In this document: positions 1-7,360 of the stretch, one piece after another
Position numbering within the stretch: position 1 is the stretch's first letter
Layout: each line of letters opens with the position of its first letter
The notes under the pieces: model-generated
The model's input: only the letters and a program-made list of their open reading frames with translations
What the model was told of the DNA's origin: nothing
The model's database searches: none
Program-made: the position numbers and the translations under genes
Origin: Bacteroidota bacterium
Lineage (GTDB): Bacteria; Bacteroidota; Bacteroidia; Bacteroidales; VadinHA17
Length of the DNA: 12,164 nucleotides
Assembly (NCBI GenBank): GCA_030613125.1
Contig: JAUWMO010000070.1
Coordinates: forward strand, 1 to 12,164
Reading direction: 5' to 3'

Positions 1-43
1 TTATTTTTTTTAATATTATTAGAATAAATTTGAAAAGAAACCT

Positions 44-60
44 GCAATCAGAAAGATTGC
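44..60. repeat. Short perfect hairpin upstream of the serine hydrolase
   Basis: GCAATC and GATTGC are separated by the 5-nt loop AGAAA. The hairpin could terminate a gene lying before the window, but no T-run follows on the + strand, so a terminator role is only a guess. No coding sequence was recognised in bases 1-240; besides this hairpin the stretch holds a small GTATT-GGTT-AATAC palindrome at 108-121 and the boundary motif at 179-190. Confidence 0.3.
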
Positions 61-178
61 TAAATCACACATGTATTATGTTAAATGGACTGTATCTATC
101 TTATTATGTATTGGTTAATACGAATATGAGCTTGTGGATAAAGGCGATATAACGGTAATAGGGTTGGGTTAGCAAGTA

Positions 179-190
179 GTTGGCGGTAAT
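179..190 (+). other. Boundary motif resembling an integron cassette core site
   Basis: GTTGGCGGTAAT lies about 50 bases before the serine hydrolase start. A related copy, GTTAGCGTTAAC, lies just before the next gene at 2094-2105; together they fit GTTRGCGKTAAY. The bases from 180 onward (TTGGCGGTAATT) are complementary at 11 of 12 positions to the sequence at the end of the same gene (2042-2053), which is the relation expected between the start and the inverse core of one integron gene cassette. The seven-base core differs from the classical GTTRRRY in its last two positions, so the assignment is tentative. Confidence 0.35.
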
Positions 191-205
191 TAAATTCCAT
201 AACCT

Positions 206-224
206 AATATCTTAATCAGATATT
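206..224. promoter_or_regulatory. Small inverted repeat before the serine hydrolase start
   Basis: AATATC and GATATT flank a 7-nt spacer, 16 bases before the ATG at 241. This could be an operator or simply AT-rich chance symmetry. No clear Bacteroidota promoter boxes (TTG and TAnnTTTG) could be placed around it. Confidence 0.2.
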
Positions 225-240
225 TACAAAAACTAATATT

Positions 241-2043
241 ATGAAAAAAATACTATTCATTGTTTTTACCCTCTCATTAATAACATCGTCAATAGCTCAA
301 GATGTTGATAAACGAATAGACGGCCTTGACACAGCATTAAATGAAGTATTAGAAACATGGAAAGCTGCAGGGTTTGCTGTTGCTGTTGTTGAAAAAAATA
401 AAATCATTTATGCTAAGGGATTTGGGTACCGAGATTACGAAAACAAAATTCCGGTTACTACAAATACACTTTTTGCAATTGGCTCTTGCAGTAAAGCCTT
501 CACCACTTCATTATTAGGGTTATTGCAAAGTGAAAATAAAATATCGTTTGATGAAAGTCCAAGGGAATACATACCCGAATTTGAGTTTTATAATCAGGAA
601 ATGAACAATTCCATAACCATTAAAGACATGATGAGTCATCGTACAGGCTTACCTCGTCATGATTATTCATGGTACATATTTCCAAGTAATTCAAAAGACA
701 GTCTTTTGCAACGTGTTGTATTTCAGGAACCATTTACTGGTGTTAGAGAAAAATGGTATTACAATAATTTTATGTTTTTAGCACAAGGTGTCATTACTGA
801 GAAAATAACTGGGAAAAGCTGGGAAGAAAATGTTAGAGAAAAACTGTTTAAACCACTTGGAATGGTAAGATCAAATCTATCAATTGATGAATTAGAGAAA
901 AGTGAAAATATTGCTTTTGGTTATGAATTAAAAAATGATAGTATCATACAGAAAATGAATTATTACCACATTGCTGGAATGAGTCCTGCAGGAAGTATTA
1001 ACAGTAGCGTGAACGAAATGTCCAATTGGCTTATAACCTGGATTAATAAAGGCAAATTCAAAAATAATGAAATTTTACCAGCTTCATTTGTAGATCAAGC
1101 TATAAGCTCACAAATGGTGGTTACCGGAGCTCTGCCAGGCAAGGAAAATCCAGATTTGCATTTATCGAATTATGGCTACGGTTGGGGTATTTCTTCCTAT
1201 AAAGGACATTACAGAGTGGAGCATGGTGGCGCTATTGATGGGTTCACTGCCAGCACATGCTTTTTCCCAAGTGATAGTATAGGTATCGTAGTTTTAACGA
1301 ATCAAAATGGTTCTTCAGTACCTCCAGTGGTTAGAAATATAATTGCAGATAGAGTTTTAAATGTTACTTCTACTGACTGGAATAAAACCTTAAAAGATCG
1401 ACAAGCAAAAGCTATAAAAAAACAGAAAGAAGCCAAAAAAGCTACTATTTCAAATAAAAAGTATGGTACAAAAACATCTCATATCCTTGAAGAATTTGCT
1501 GGGACGTATTCGCATCCTGGGTATGGTAGTTTCGATTTGAACGTAGAAAGAGATTCATTGTTTGTCCTGTTTCCATTAATGAAGATGTGGCTGAGACATT
1601 ACCATTATGATGTTTTTGAACCTTTTGAAGTAGAAGAGTCTGGTATAGATACTACCGAAACTTCTGAACTTAGATTAAATTTTAACACAAATGATGCAGG
1701 TGAAATATCAAGCCTTAAAGTTAAATTTGAAGCAACATTAGATCCCATAGAATTCAAACGTACACCAAATGAGATTGCTGTTGATAAAGACATTTTGGAA
1801 AAATATGTGGGAGAATACGAATTATCTGGAACAACGGCTAAGATATATTTAAAAGGTGACGAAACATTGTTTTTGTTCATCTCAGGACAGCCTGAATATG
1901 AACTCCTTGCGACGGGATTAAATAAATTTTCAATAAAAATATTGGAAGGATACAAACTAGAGTTCATAGAAGGAGAAAAGAAGACTATTAATGAGGTTCT
2001 ATTTATTCAGCCGAATGGAACATTTAAGGCAAAAAGAAAGTAA
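241..2043 (+). CDS. Secreted serine hydrolase, beta-lactamase (class C) fold
   Basis: This is a 600-residue exported protein of the beta-lactamase / D-alanyl-D-alanine carboxypeptidase (class C, serine hydrolase) superfamily. Residues 1-19 form a signal peptide ending SSIA-Q. The catalytic domain covers roughly residues 25-375 and carries the three family motifs: S82-C-S-K85 (nucleophile and base), Y174-N-N176, and H328-G-G in the position of the KTG triad. The C-terminal part has two similar beta-rich segments, from about residue 417 (FAGTYSHPGYG) and about 521 (YVGEYELSG), matching the DUF3471-type extension common in Bacteroidota. The catalytic set is complete and length is normal, so the gene looks functional; the substrate (peptide, ester or lactam) cannot be read from sequence. 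The stop codon sits two bases before a cassette-like element, and no co-transcribed partner is evident. Confidence 0.9.
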   Translation: MKKILFIVFTLSLITSSIAQDVDKRIDGLDTALNEVLETWKAAGFAVAVVEKNKIIYAKGFGYRDYENKIPVTTNTLFAIGSCSKAFTTSLLGLLQSENKISFDESPREYIPEFEFYNQEMNNSITIKDMMSHRTGLPRHDYSWYIFPSNSKDSLLQRVVFQEPFTGVREKWYYNNFMFLAQGVITEKITGKSWEENVREKLFKPLGMVRSNLSIDELEKSENIAFGYELKNDSIIQKMNYYHIAGMSPAGSINSSVNEMSNWLITWINKGKFKNNEILPASFVDQAISSQMVVTGALPGKENPDLHLSNYGYGWGISSYKGHYRVEHGGAIDGFTASTCFFPSDSIGIVVLTNQNGSSVPPVVRNIIADRVLNVTSTDWNKTLKDRQAKAIKKQKEAKKATISNKKYGTKTSHILEEFAGTYSHPGYGSFDLNVERDSLFVLFPLMKMWLRHYHYDVFEPFEVEESGIDTTETSELRLNFNTNDAGEISSLKVKFEATLDPIEFKRTPNEIAVDKDILEKYVGEYELSGTTAKIYLKGDETLFLFISGQPEYELLATGLNKFSIKILEGYKLEFIEGEKKTINEVLFIQPNGTFKAKRK

Positions 2044-2105
2044 CTACCGCCAATAAAAAATAAGCGCCATATAAACGGGCGTTTATTCAAAACGTTAGCG
2101 TTAAC
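2042..2105 (+). repeat. attC-like palindromic element between serine hydrolase and GH92 genes
   Basis: The element starts at the serine hydrolase stop. An inner stem pairs AATAAGCGCC (2059-2068) with GGCGTTTATT (2078-2087) across a 9-nt loop with one G-T wobble. Outside it, CGCCAAT (2049-2055... read from TACCGCCAA at 2045-2053 plus T) faces GTTAGCG (2094-2100), which pair with one mismatch and one wobble. This nested inner and outer stem layout resembles an integron attC site. The outer left arm fits the cassette's own start at 180-191 better (11 of 12) than it fits the adjacent right arm. An ordinary terminator is the main alternative, but there is no T-run after the inner stem. Confidence 0.4.
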
Positions 2106-2116
2106 TTTTAAAAATC

Positions 2117-3746
2117 ATGAAAAAATTACTAATAATACTGCTGCTTTGCTATTCCTTCAATTTGTTTAGTCAATCATTACAAGATAATGATTTAACAAGG
2201 TATATCAATCCGCTTATCGGAACAGATTCAAAAAAAGAGTTGTCAAACGGAAACACATATCCAGCTATAGCTCTACCATGGGGAATGAATTTCTGGACAC
2301 CTCAAACCAACATAATGGGTCATGGATGGTGCTATCAGTATACAAGTAATAAAATAAGGGGCTTTAAACAAACACATCAACCATCACCATGGATAGGTGA
2401 TTACGCTGCGTTTTCTATTTTTGCAACTACTGATAAATTAGTTTTTGACGAAGACAAACGAGAATCCTGGTATTCACATAAAGCAGAAATTTCCAAAGCA
2501 TATTACTATAAAGTCTATCTGGCAGATTATAATACAACTGTTGAAATAACCCCAACTGAAAGAGCAGCGTGCTTTAGAATTACTTATCCTAAAACCGAAA
2601 ATGCATATTTAGTAGTTGATGCATTCTTTAAAAATTCTTATGTCAAAGTATTTCCAAAAGAAAGAAAAATAATCGGTTATTCCTGCAATAATTACAGTGG
2701 TGTTCCGGAAAACTTCAAGAACTATTTTGTAATTTATGTTGATAAAGACTTTGAAGAAGTATTTGTTTCAAAAGATGGCGTTATATATGGCGACAAAGCA
2801 GAAGCAAATGGCAAACATGTTGGAACAATTATCAGATTTAAAACAAATGCTGAAGAAAGGGTTAAGTTAAAAGTAGCATCTTCTTTTATTAGTCCTGAAC
2901 AAGCTGAATTAAACCTTCAAAGAGAAATTGGCAACAATACATTTGACCAAATCTGCGAAAAAGCAAAATCTACCTGGAATAAAATGATTAGCAGGATAAC
3001 TATTGAAGGTGGTAGTGATGCTCAATTAACAACATTTTATACAGCACTTTATCGCACAATGCTTTTCCCAAGAAAATTTTACGAGTATGACAAAGACAAC
3101 AAAGTGGTGCATTACAGCCCTTATAACGGGAAGGTTTTAGAAGGATATATGTTTACCGATAATGGATTCTGTTTTTGTTGCTGCTCCTACGTTCGACTAT
3201 TCATATTATAGATATCAAATTCATGAAATTACCGAAATGCTTATTATTAATATGGGGCAATATGCACACGGTAATCAGCCAATCCAACACATGACATATT
3301 TATATAATTATGTGGGCGAACCCTGGAAAACACAATATCGCGTCAGGGATATTATGAATAAATTATATACAAATAATCCGGACGGTCTTTGCGGAGATGA
3401 AGACAATGGACAAACTTCCGCATGGTATGTTTTTTCTGCCCTCGGATTTTACCCGGTATGCCCTGGTTCAAATCAATATATAATTGGTTCCCCTTTATTT
3501 AAGAAAAGCACTTTAAAGCTGGAAAATGGAAAGACTTTTATGATAAATGCTCCGGAAAATAACAGTGAAAATATTTATATTTCAAACTTGAAGCTAAATA
3601 ATAAAGATTATACAAAGAACTTTTTAAATCATTCTGATATAATAAACGGGGGAATTATTGACATGATAATGTCTAATGAACCAAACAAACAAAGAGGAAC
3701 AAAACCTATTGACTTTCCCTATTCAATGTCAAATGATAATAACTAA
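2117..3746 (+). pseudogene. GH92 alpha-mannosidase-type gene with internal frameshifting deletion
   Basis: The first reading frame (2117-3211) begins with a signal peptide (residues 1-19, ending LFSQ) and the N-terminal beta-sandwich domain of glycoside hydrolase family 92 (YINPLIGTD, NTYPAIALPWGMN, then GHGWCYQY). It stays homologous through EGYMFTDNGF at residue 351, then reads 13 unrelated residues to a stop. Homology resumes in the +1 frame from base 3165 (DSVFVAAPTFD) to the stop at 3746, with GQYAHGNQP and GDEDNGQTSAWYVFSALGFYPV, the C-terminal GH92 signatures; the Asp pair of GDED should be the catalytic base region. The retained parts sum to about 540 residues against about 750 in the family, so around 200 residues are missing, including the middle of the catalytic barrel where the general acid lies. 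The product would be inactive. Confidence 0.85.
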
Positions 3747-3772
3747 ACGTTCTCTACATAAAAACATAAGCC

Positions 3773-4483
3773 ATGAATTTGTTACGAAGAAAAGGCATTA
3801 TTGTATGCATTATTATACTCTGCTACGCTTCTGCCTGTCAAACTGTTGATAATGATTCAATGCAACCATTCGATGGCTATCCAATGCTATGCAGTAATGA
3901 AGAGATAAAACAATTGCTTAAAGATAAATGCGTTGATACCATAAAATTTAAGAAAGGGGAAACAATAGCAGATATTGGTGCCGGAAACGGATTCTTAGAA
4001 GCTATGTTGTCTATTTATAATGACAGTTTAACCTTTTATATTCAAGATATAGATACATCTGTTTGTAATCAAAAGACCATTAATGAAGTAGTACACTTTT
4101 ACCAAAAAGTTATTGCCCGGCGGTTCACGAATAAGTTCATTGTTGTAAATGGAACTGACACTGAAACTTATTTGCCTGATAATTCATTTGATAAAATACT
4201 AATGTTGTGGACTTATCCGTATCTTAAAAAACCCCGAGAGTTTATAATGGATGTTAGGGAAAAGCTAAAAAAAGAAGGATTATTCTATGTTATAAATCCG
4301 AATGTTGATTATGATTATGAAAACACGCTGACGGTAAAACATGGATGGAATGCGGCGCCCATTGAGAAAGAGATCTCTGATATAATCGACTGCGGTTTTG
4401 AACTAATTCGAATATCCAGAAATTACGATGATCCCGAGCTACCTTTTATTATGGTCTTTAAAAAGAAAAATCTTTCAAAATAA
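3773..4483 (+). CDS. SAM-dependent methyltransferase-like lipoprotein
   Basis: This 236-residue protein has a class I (Rossmann) methyltransferase core. Motif I is IADIGAGNGF at residues 65-74, an acidic strand-2 end (QDID, 91-94) follows, and a later segment LPDNSFDKILMLWTYPYLKKP continues the usual pattern of this fold. The N-terminus has basic residues, a hydrophobic stretch and A19-S-A-C22, a plausible lipobox, so the protein is predicted to be exported and lipid-anchored. That is odd for an enzyme that needs S-adenosylmethionine, which is cytoplasmic. Alternatives are an uncleaved membrane anchor facing the cytoplasm or a later start. It follows the GH92 pseudogene by 26 bases. The target molecule is unknown. 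Confidence 0.7.
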   Translation: MNLLRRKGIIVCIIILCYASACQTVDNDSMQPFDGYPMLCSNEEIKQLLKDKCVDTIKFKKGETIADIGAGNGFLEAMLSIYNDSLTFYIQDIDTSVCNQKTINEVVHFYQKVIARRFTNKFIVVNGTDTETYLPDNSFDKILMLWTYPYLKKPREFIMDVREKLKKEGLFYVINPNVDYDYENTLTVKHGWNAAPIEKEISDIIDCGFELIRISRNYDDPELPFIMVFKKKNLSK

Positions 4484-4544
4484 CTAGAATTAACATGCGG
4501 TATGTTCAATGCTGCTTTGCATAGAAGTTACGAGAATAACGATT

Positions 4545-5123
4545 ATGAGAAAAATAAAAATATCAGTTTTCACACTTATACTACCTACTCTATTATTTAA
4601 TAGTTGCCATCAAAAAACATTGGATGAAAATAAATTAATCCATGGATTTTGCATTGATTTTAATTGGGGCGAAGGAGGGCCAAATAAATTTGCTCAGCCT
4701 GGACTATGGGCTGAAGCTTCTCCGAAAGACCATATAAAATGGTATAAGGATTTGGGTGTAAACACAATTCAAACTTTTAGTGTTTCATGTAATGGGTATG
4801 CATGGTATAAAAATGGTGTAGTCCCGGAACAACCTGGGCTGAAATATGACTTTCTGACTGATATGGTTGGAAAACAGACAAGTCTAATAACCTGCCTGGC
4901 CGAGTGGAATGAACAAGATCCAAAATCAATCGCTCCTGCAGCTATTAAAGCTGGAGTTGGGCTCTATGGATTCACTAAACCAAATGAGAATTCACTACTT
5001 CCTTCAATAGATAAATATCTGTCACTTCCTATTGATAGTTTTAAGGGTGATGATAAAAACATAGCCACCTTAGCTCGTGTTTATAATGGATTTTCTTTTG
5101 ATTTCGTTCAAGAGAAAAAATAG
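4545..5123 (+). pseudogene. Glycosidase-like lipoprotein, apparently missing its central part (in frame)
   Basis: The ATG at 4545 was chosen over an upstream in-frame ATG at 4509 because it gives a clean lipoprotein signal (MRKIKISV...LLFNSC, Cys21). The mature part contains HGFCIDFNWGEGGPNKFA and IKWYKDLGVNTIQTF (residues 33-78), which look like the first strands of a TIM-barrel carbohydrate-active enzyme, followed by CNGYAWYKNG and EQPGLKYDF. At about residues 107-112 the text changes abruptly to SLITCLAEWNEQDPK and KAGVGLYGFTKPNENS, which look like the last strands and end of such a barrel. At 192 residues it is too short for a barrel of this kind (about 350-450). I infer an in-frame central deletion near bases 4860-4885. 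Family identity is from memory and unverified; a genuine small protein is the alternative. Confidence 0.55.
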
Positions 5124-5197
5124 GTCTGATATAGAATTTATTAAGTTGAATTGTTGGGTTGAAATGATTATTTATTTACGGTTACCAAAAAAATGAT

Positions 5198-5329
5198 ATG
5201 TATAAATATATTTTCTTAATTATTTCATCCGGATTAATGTTATCAGGATGTCAAGATAATTTTGAGTCAATTGACAAAGATTACATGTTTGAACCCGCTT
5301 TAGTCTTCTTCATTGAGTTCGGCAACTAA
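5198..5329 (+). pseudogene. 5' remnant of a lipoprotein gene
   Basis: The frame opens with a textbook lipoprotein signal: MYKYIFLIISSGLML followed by lipobox LSGC, Cys18 and an acidic mature start QDNFESIDKDYMFEP. After about base 5298 the frame runs into the 3' end of the padR gene on the opposite strand and stops at 5327-5329 after 43 codons. The natural reading is that the rest of the gene was lost at a breakpoint next to padR. A genuine 43-residue lipoprotein cannot be excluded. The original function cannot be told. Confidence 0.55.
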
Positions 5330-5614
5330 TTCATTGGCTTTTTCTTTTGCCTGTTTTAAAATTGCATTACCCTCTTCTGTAATACTGTAATATTTCCTGA
5401 TTTTTCCGTTTATATTTTCCTTTTTTGCTATAATGTAACCATCCTTTTCAAGCCTGTGAAAAATCGGATAAAGTGTACCAAACGAAACATTGTATCCATG
5501 CCTTTTGAGTTCCTCATGAAATTCAGTACCGTAAACAGGTTCTTTTGCAGCGTGAAACAAAATGTGAATACGGATAAAACCAAGAAATAAATCTCTGATT
5601 AGTTTATTTTCCAT
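5300..5614 (-). CDS. PadR-family transcriptional regulator
   Basis: This 104-residue winged-helix protein is of the PadR family, which are mostly homodimeric repressors that release DNA on binding an effector. The helix-turn-helix spans about residues 28-62 (YGTEFHEELKRHGYNVSFGTLYPIFHRLEKDGYI), with YNVSFGTLYPIFHRLEKDG as the recognition region; the wing is GKIRKYYSIT (70-79), followed by a charged C-terminal helix for dimerisation. It is the second gene of an operon, starting 20 bases after the MFS stop, so it probably controls that exporter and itself. There is no Shine-Dalgarno sequence before the ATG. Length is typical of the short PadR subgroup. Confidence 0.9.
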   Translation of the reverse strand: MENKLIRDLFLGFIRIHILFHAAKEPVYGTEFHEELKRHGYNVSFGTLYPIFHRLEKDGYIIAKKENINGKIRKYYSITEEGNAILKQAKEKANELVAELNEED

Positions 5615-5634
5615 ATAGTGTTATAACTTTTTGA

Positions 5635-6831
5635 TTAATTTGCAATTTTTGTTTTGTCCTTTACAAACATAAATAGACCTATTGAAATTATTGCCAGTAT
5701 AAAACCATACAAAAAGGTTGTTTCCGGACTTATTTTATCCCACAGCAAGCCGGCAATAAACCCACCTGGGAGAGCTACTAATCCTATTGCGGTATGGAAA
5801 GTTCCTAATGCTGTTGCTTTTAGATGTTTTGGTGCTAAATCCACCACAAAGGCTCTTTGAGCACCATCAATCATGGCATAGAATATTCCATAAATGACAA
5901 ATAATAATAAAATGCTGTAAATATTTGAAGTGAATATTAAGCCAAGAGAAGTGATACCAAATAGTGCATATCCTGCTATTAAAACAGGTTTTCTGCCAAT
6001 TCTATCTGATAATATTCCTGAAGGGATTGCACAAACAGTATAAACAATATAAAATAAAACATAGAGAAGAATTGCCTTAGAATCTGTTAATCCTATATCC
6101 ACAGCGCGCAACAAAAGAAAGACATATCCAAAATTCCCCAGTGCAAATATTGAAGACACAATGACAAACAATTTCAAATTCATAGACAATTCTTTAAAAC
6201 TCAGCTTAATGGATATCTCTTTTGGTTCTTCTTCTTTCGCAGGTGTTTTTTTTTCTTTTATAAACAGAATAACAAATACTGCAATTATCCCAGGTATAAA
6301 AGCGAACAGAAAAATGTTTCTATATCCCAAAACTGGAAGCAATAAAAATGCAAGCACAGCTCCTAAAACCGAACCAATGCCGTCCATAGCTCTGTGAAAG
6401 CCATAAGCTTTTCCTCTAACACTTTCATCGCTGGCCTCAGCCACAATCGCATCGCGTGGAGCAGTTCTTAGTCCTTTACCAATTCTCTCTATTACCCTGA
6501 CAAAAAGAACAAAAGACCAGACATTAGCGAAGGCAAATAATGGTTTTGTTATAGTCGACAGAGAATAGCCAAACAAAACAAAAGGTTTCCTTTTTTTTAT
6601 TTTATCAGACCAATAGCCGGATACAAATTTCAATAAAGAAGCGGTTGTTCCTGCCGCACCTTCAACGATACCAACTGCATAAGCGCCAGTACCCAAGACA
6701 GTGGTTAAGAATAAAGGAATTAATGGAAAGACCATCTGACTTGAGAGATCAGTAAATAAACTAGCTAATCCTAATATGAATATGTTTCTGGTAATGCCTT
6801 CACAGATTTTAATTTTCTTGTGTTTATTCAT
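5635..6831 (-). CDS. Major facilitator superfamily transporter, probable efflux
   Basis: This 398-residue inner-membrane protein has the length and hydrophobic pattern of a 12-helix MFS permease. The conserved cytoplasmic loop motif A appears in both halves: GYWSDKIKKRKP (residues 72-83) and GILSDRIGRKP (272-282). A further conserved loop, RIGKGLRTAPRDAIVAEAS (116-134), is seen in a bacterial MFS subgroup usually annotated as putative drug or small-molecule exporters. A charged linker of about 20 residues (191-215) joins the halves. The downstream padR gene, separated by 20 bases, suggests substrate-induced derepression. Substrate is unknown. Upstream lies a block of inverted and direct repeats that may be the operator. 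Confidence 0.88.
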   Translation of the reverse strand: MNKHKKIKICEGITRNIFILGLASLFTDLSSQMVFPLIPLFLTTVLGTGAYAVGIVEGAAGTTASLLKFVSGYWSDKIKKRKPFVLFGYSLSTITKPLFAFANVWSFVLFVRVIERIGKGLRTAPRDAIVAEASDESVRGKAYGFHRAMDGIGSVLGAVLAFLLLPVLGYRNIFLFAFIPGIIAVFVILFIKEKKTPAKEEEPKEISIKLSFKELSMNLKLFVIVSSIFALGNFGYVFLLLRAVDIGLTDSKAILLYVLFYIVYTVCAIPSGILSDRIGRKPVLIAGYALFGITSLGLIFTSNIYSILLLFVIYGIFYAMIDGAQRAFVVDLAPKHLKATALGTFHTAIGLVALPGGFIAGLLWDKISPETTFLYGFILAIISIGLFMFVKDKTKIAN

Positions 6832-6895
6832 TTTTTAGTTCTACTCGTATTAAAATGGTGATAAAACAATAATATATTCCATAATCATTTTCTTA

Positions 6896-6937
6896 ATATT
6901 GTAAAACGATATTGTAAATATATATCGCAATTCGATA
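6896..6937. promoter_or_regulatory. Operator-like repeat block upstream of the MFS-padR operon
   Basis: About 65-105 bases before the MFS start there are several overlapping symmetries: a direct repeat ATATTGTAAA at 6896-6905 and 6909-6918 (13-base period); an inverted pair CGATAT (6907-6912) and ATATCG (6922-6927); and TATCG-CAATT-CGATA (6923-6937). Such clustered half sites fit a dimeric winged-helix repressor such as the PadR encoded in the operon. The region is very AT-rich, so part of the symmetry may be chance. No promoter boxes could be fixed with certainty. Confidence 0.35.
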
Positions 6938-6967
6938 ACAGCAAAATATATCTTTAATTATTTTGCA

Positions 6968-7168
6968 AGAAGATTTAAAAATAAAGTTGGAGTAACGGTA
7001 AAAGAATTTTCCAGTATTGTCAGATTTAACCAAGCAATAAAAAGTATCGCAGACAACCCCGACAAAAGCCTTTTACACATAGCATTTGATAATGGTTATT
7101 ACGACCACTCACATTTAACAAACGAATTTAAACGATTTTCGGGGCAAATTCCTTCCGATTTTAGATAA
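6968..7168 (+). pseudogene. 3' remnant of an AraC-family regulator gene
   Basis: Reading from 6968 gives 66 residues beginning RRFKNKVGVTVKEF, then SIVRFNQAIKSIADN, IAFDNGYYDHSHLTNEFKRFSGQIPSDFR and a stop. This is the second helix-turn-helix of an AraC/XylS DNA-binding domain, including the FDNGYYDHSHLTNEFKR recognition segment and the usual G-x-x-P-S-x-F/Y-R ending. The frame is open back to 6905 but that stretch lacks homology and a proper start. The effector domain and the first helix-turn-helix are missing, so this is a broken gene of normally about 250-300 codons. It lies just before a VOC-gene remnant, an arrangement in which the regulator may once have preceded that gene. Confidence 0.85.
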
Positions 7169-7245
7169 TGTCGTTTTTTTCCAAAGCATTGCATTTTGAA
7201 CAGTGGTATTTTTGACCATTATTAAATTTTAAAACTGGAGAAATT

Positions 7246-7329
7246 ATGGAATTAAAATCATTGACACCAAATCTAATGGTAAAGAACGTAAACGAGACTT
7301 TGGAATATTACACAAACATTCTTGAATAA
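7246..7329 (+). pseudogene. 5' remnant of a glyoxalase/VOC-family gene
   Basis: An ATG with a GGAG ribosome-binding site 5 bases upstream opens a 27-codon frame, MELKSLTPNLMVKNVNETLEYYTNILE, then stops. PNLMVKNVNETLEYYTNILG is the first strand and helix of the vicinal-oxygen-chelate (glyoxalase/bleomycin-resistance) fold; full proteins have about 120-150 residues. The gene is cut where the conserved Gly-Phe would follow. The intact ribosome-binding site and start show it was once a working gene. It sits directly after the AraC remnant, with no gene between. Confidence 0.7.
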
Positions 7330-7330
7330 A

Positions 7331-7345
7331 CATAAATCATTTATG
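7331..7345. terminator. Weak AT-rich hairpin after buk
   Basis: CATAAA and TTTATG are separated by TCA, 15 bases beyond the buk stop on the - strand. It could end the pta-buk transcript, but the stem has only one G-C pair and no clear U-tract, so support is poor. Confidence 0.2.
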
Positions 7346-7360
7346 AATAAAGAGTATTAA

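Noticed and set aside
163..170. GTTGGGTT shared with 5153-5160 as a possible dispersed repeat.
   Set aside because: Eight bases with no extended similarity is expected by chance in this window size and composition.
100..190. A full attC site upstream of the serine hydrolase, matching the boundary motif at 179.
   Set aside because: No inverse-core partner or convincing inner stem was found in 1-178; only the right-hand motif is visible.
1605..1967. Open frame on the - strand within the serine hydrolase gene.
   Set aside because: It is antisense to well-conserved C-terminal repeats of the hydrolase and shows no domain of its own.
4481..4540. Possible second attC-like site between the methyltransferase and glycosidase-like genes (TAACT facing AGTTA, small hairpins AACAT-GCGGT-ATGTT and ATGC-TGCTTT-GCAT).
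   Set aside because: Arms are only 4-5 bases, the boundary motif GTTRGCGKTAAY is absent, and no match to the start of any preceding cassette was found.
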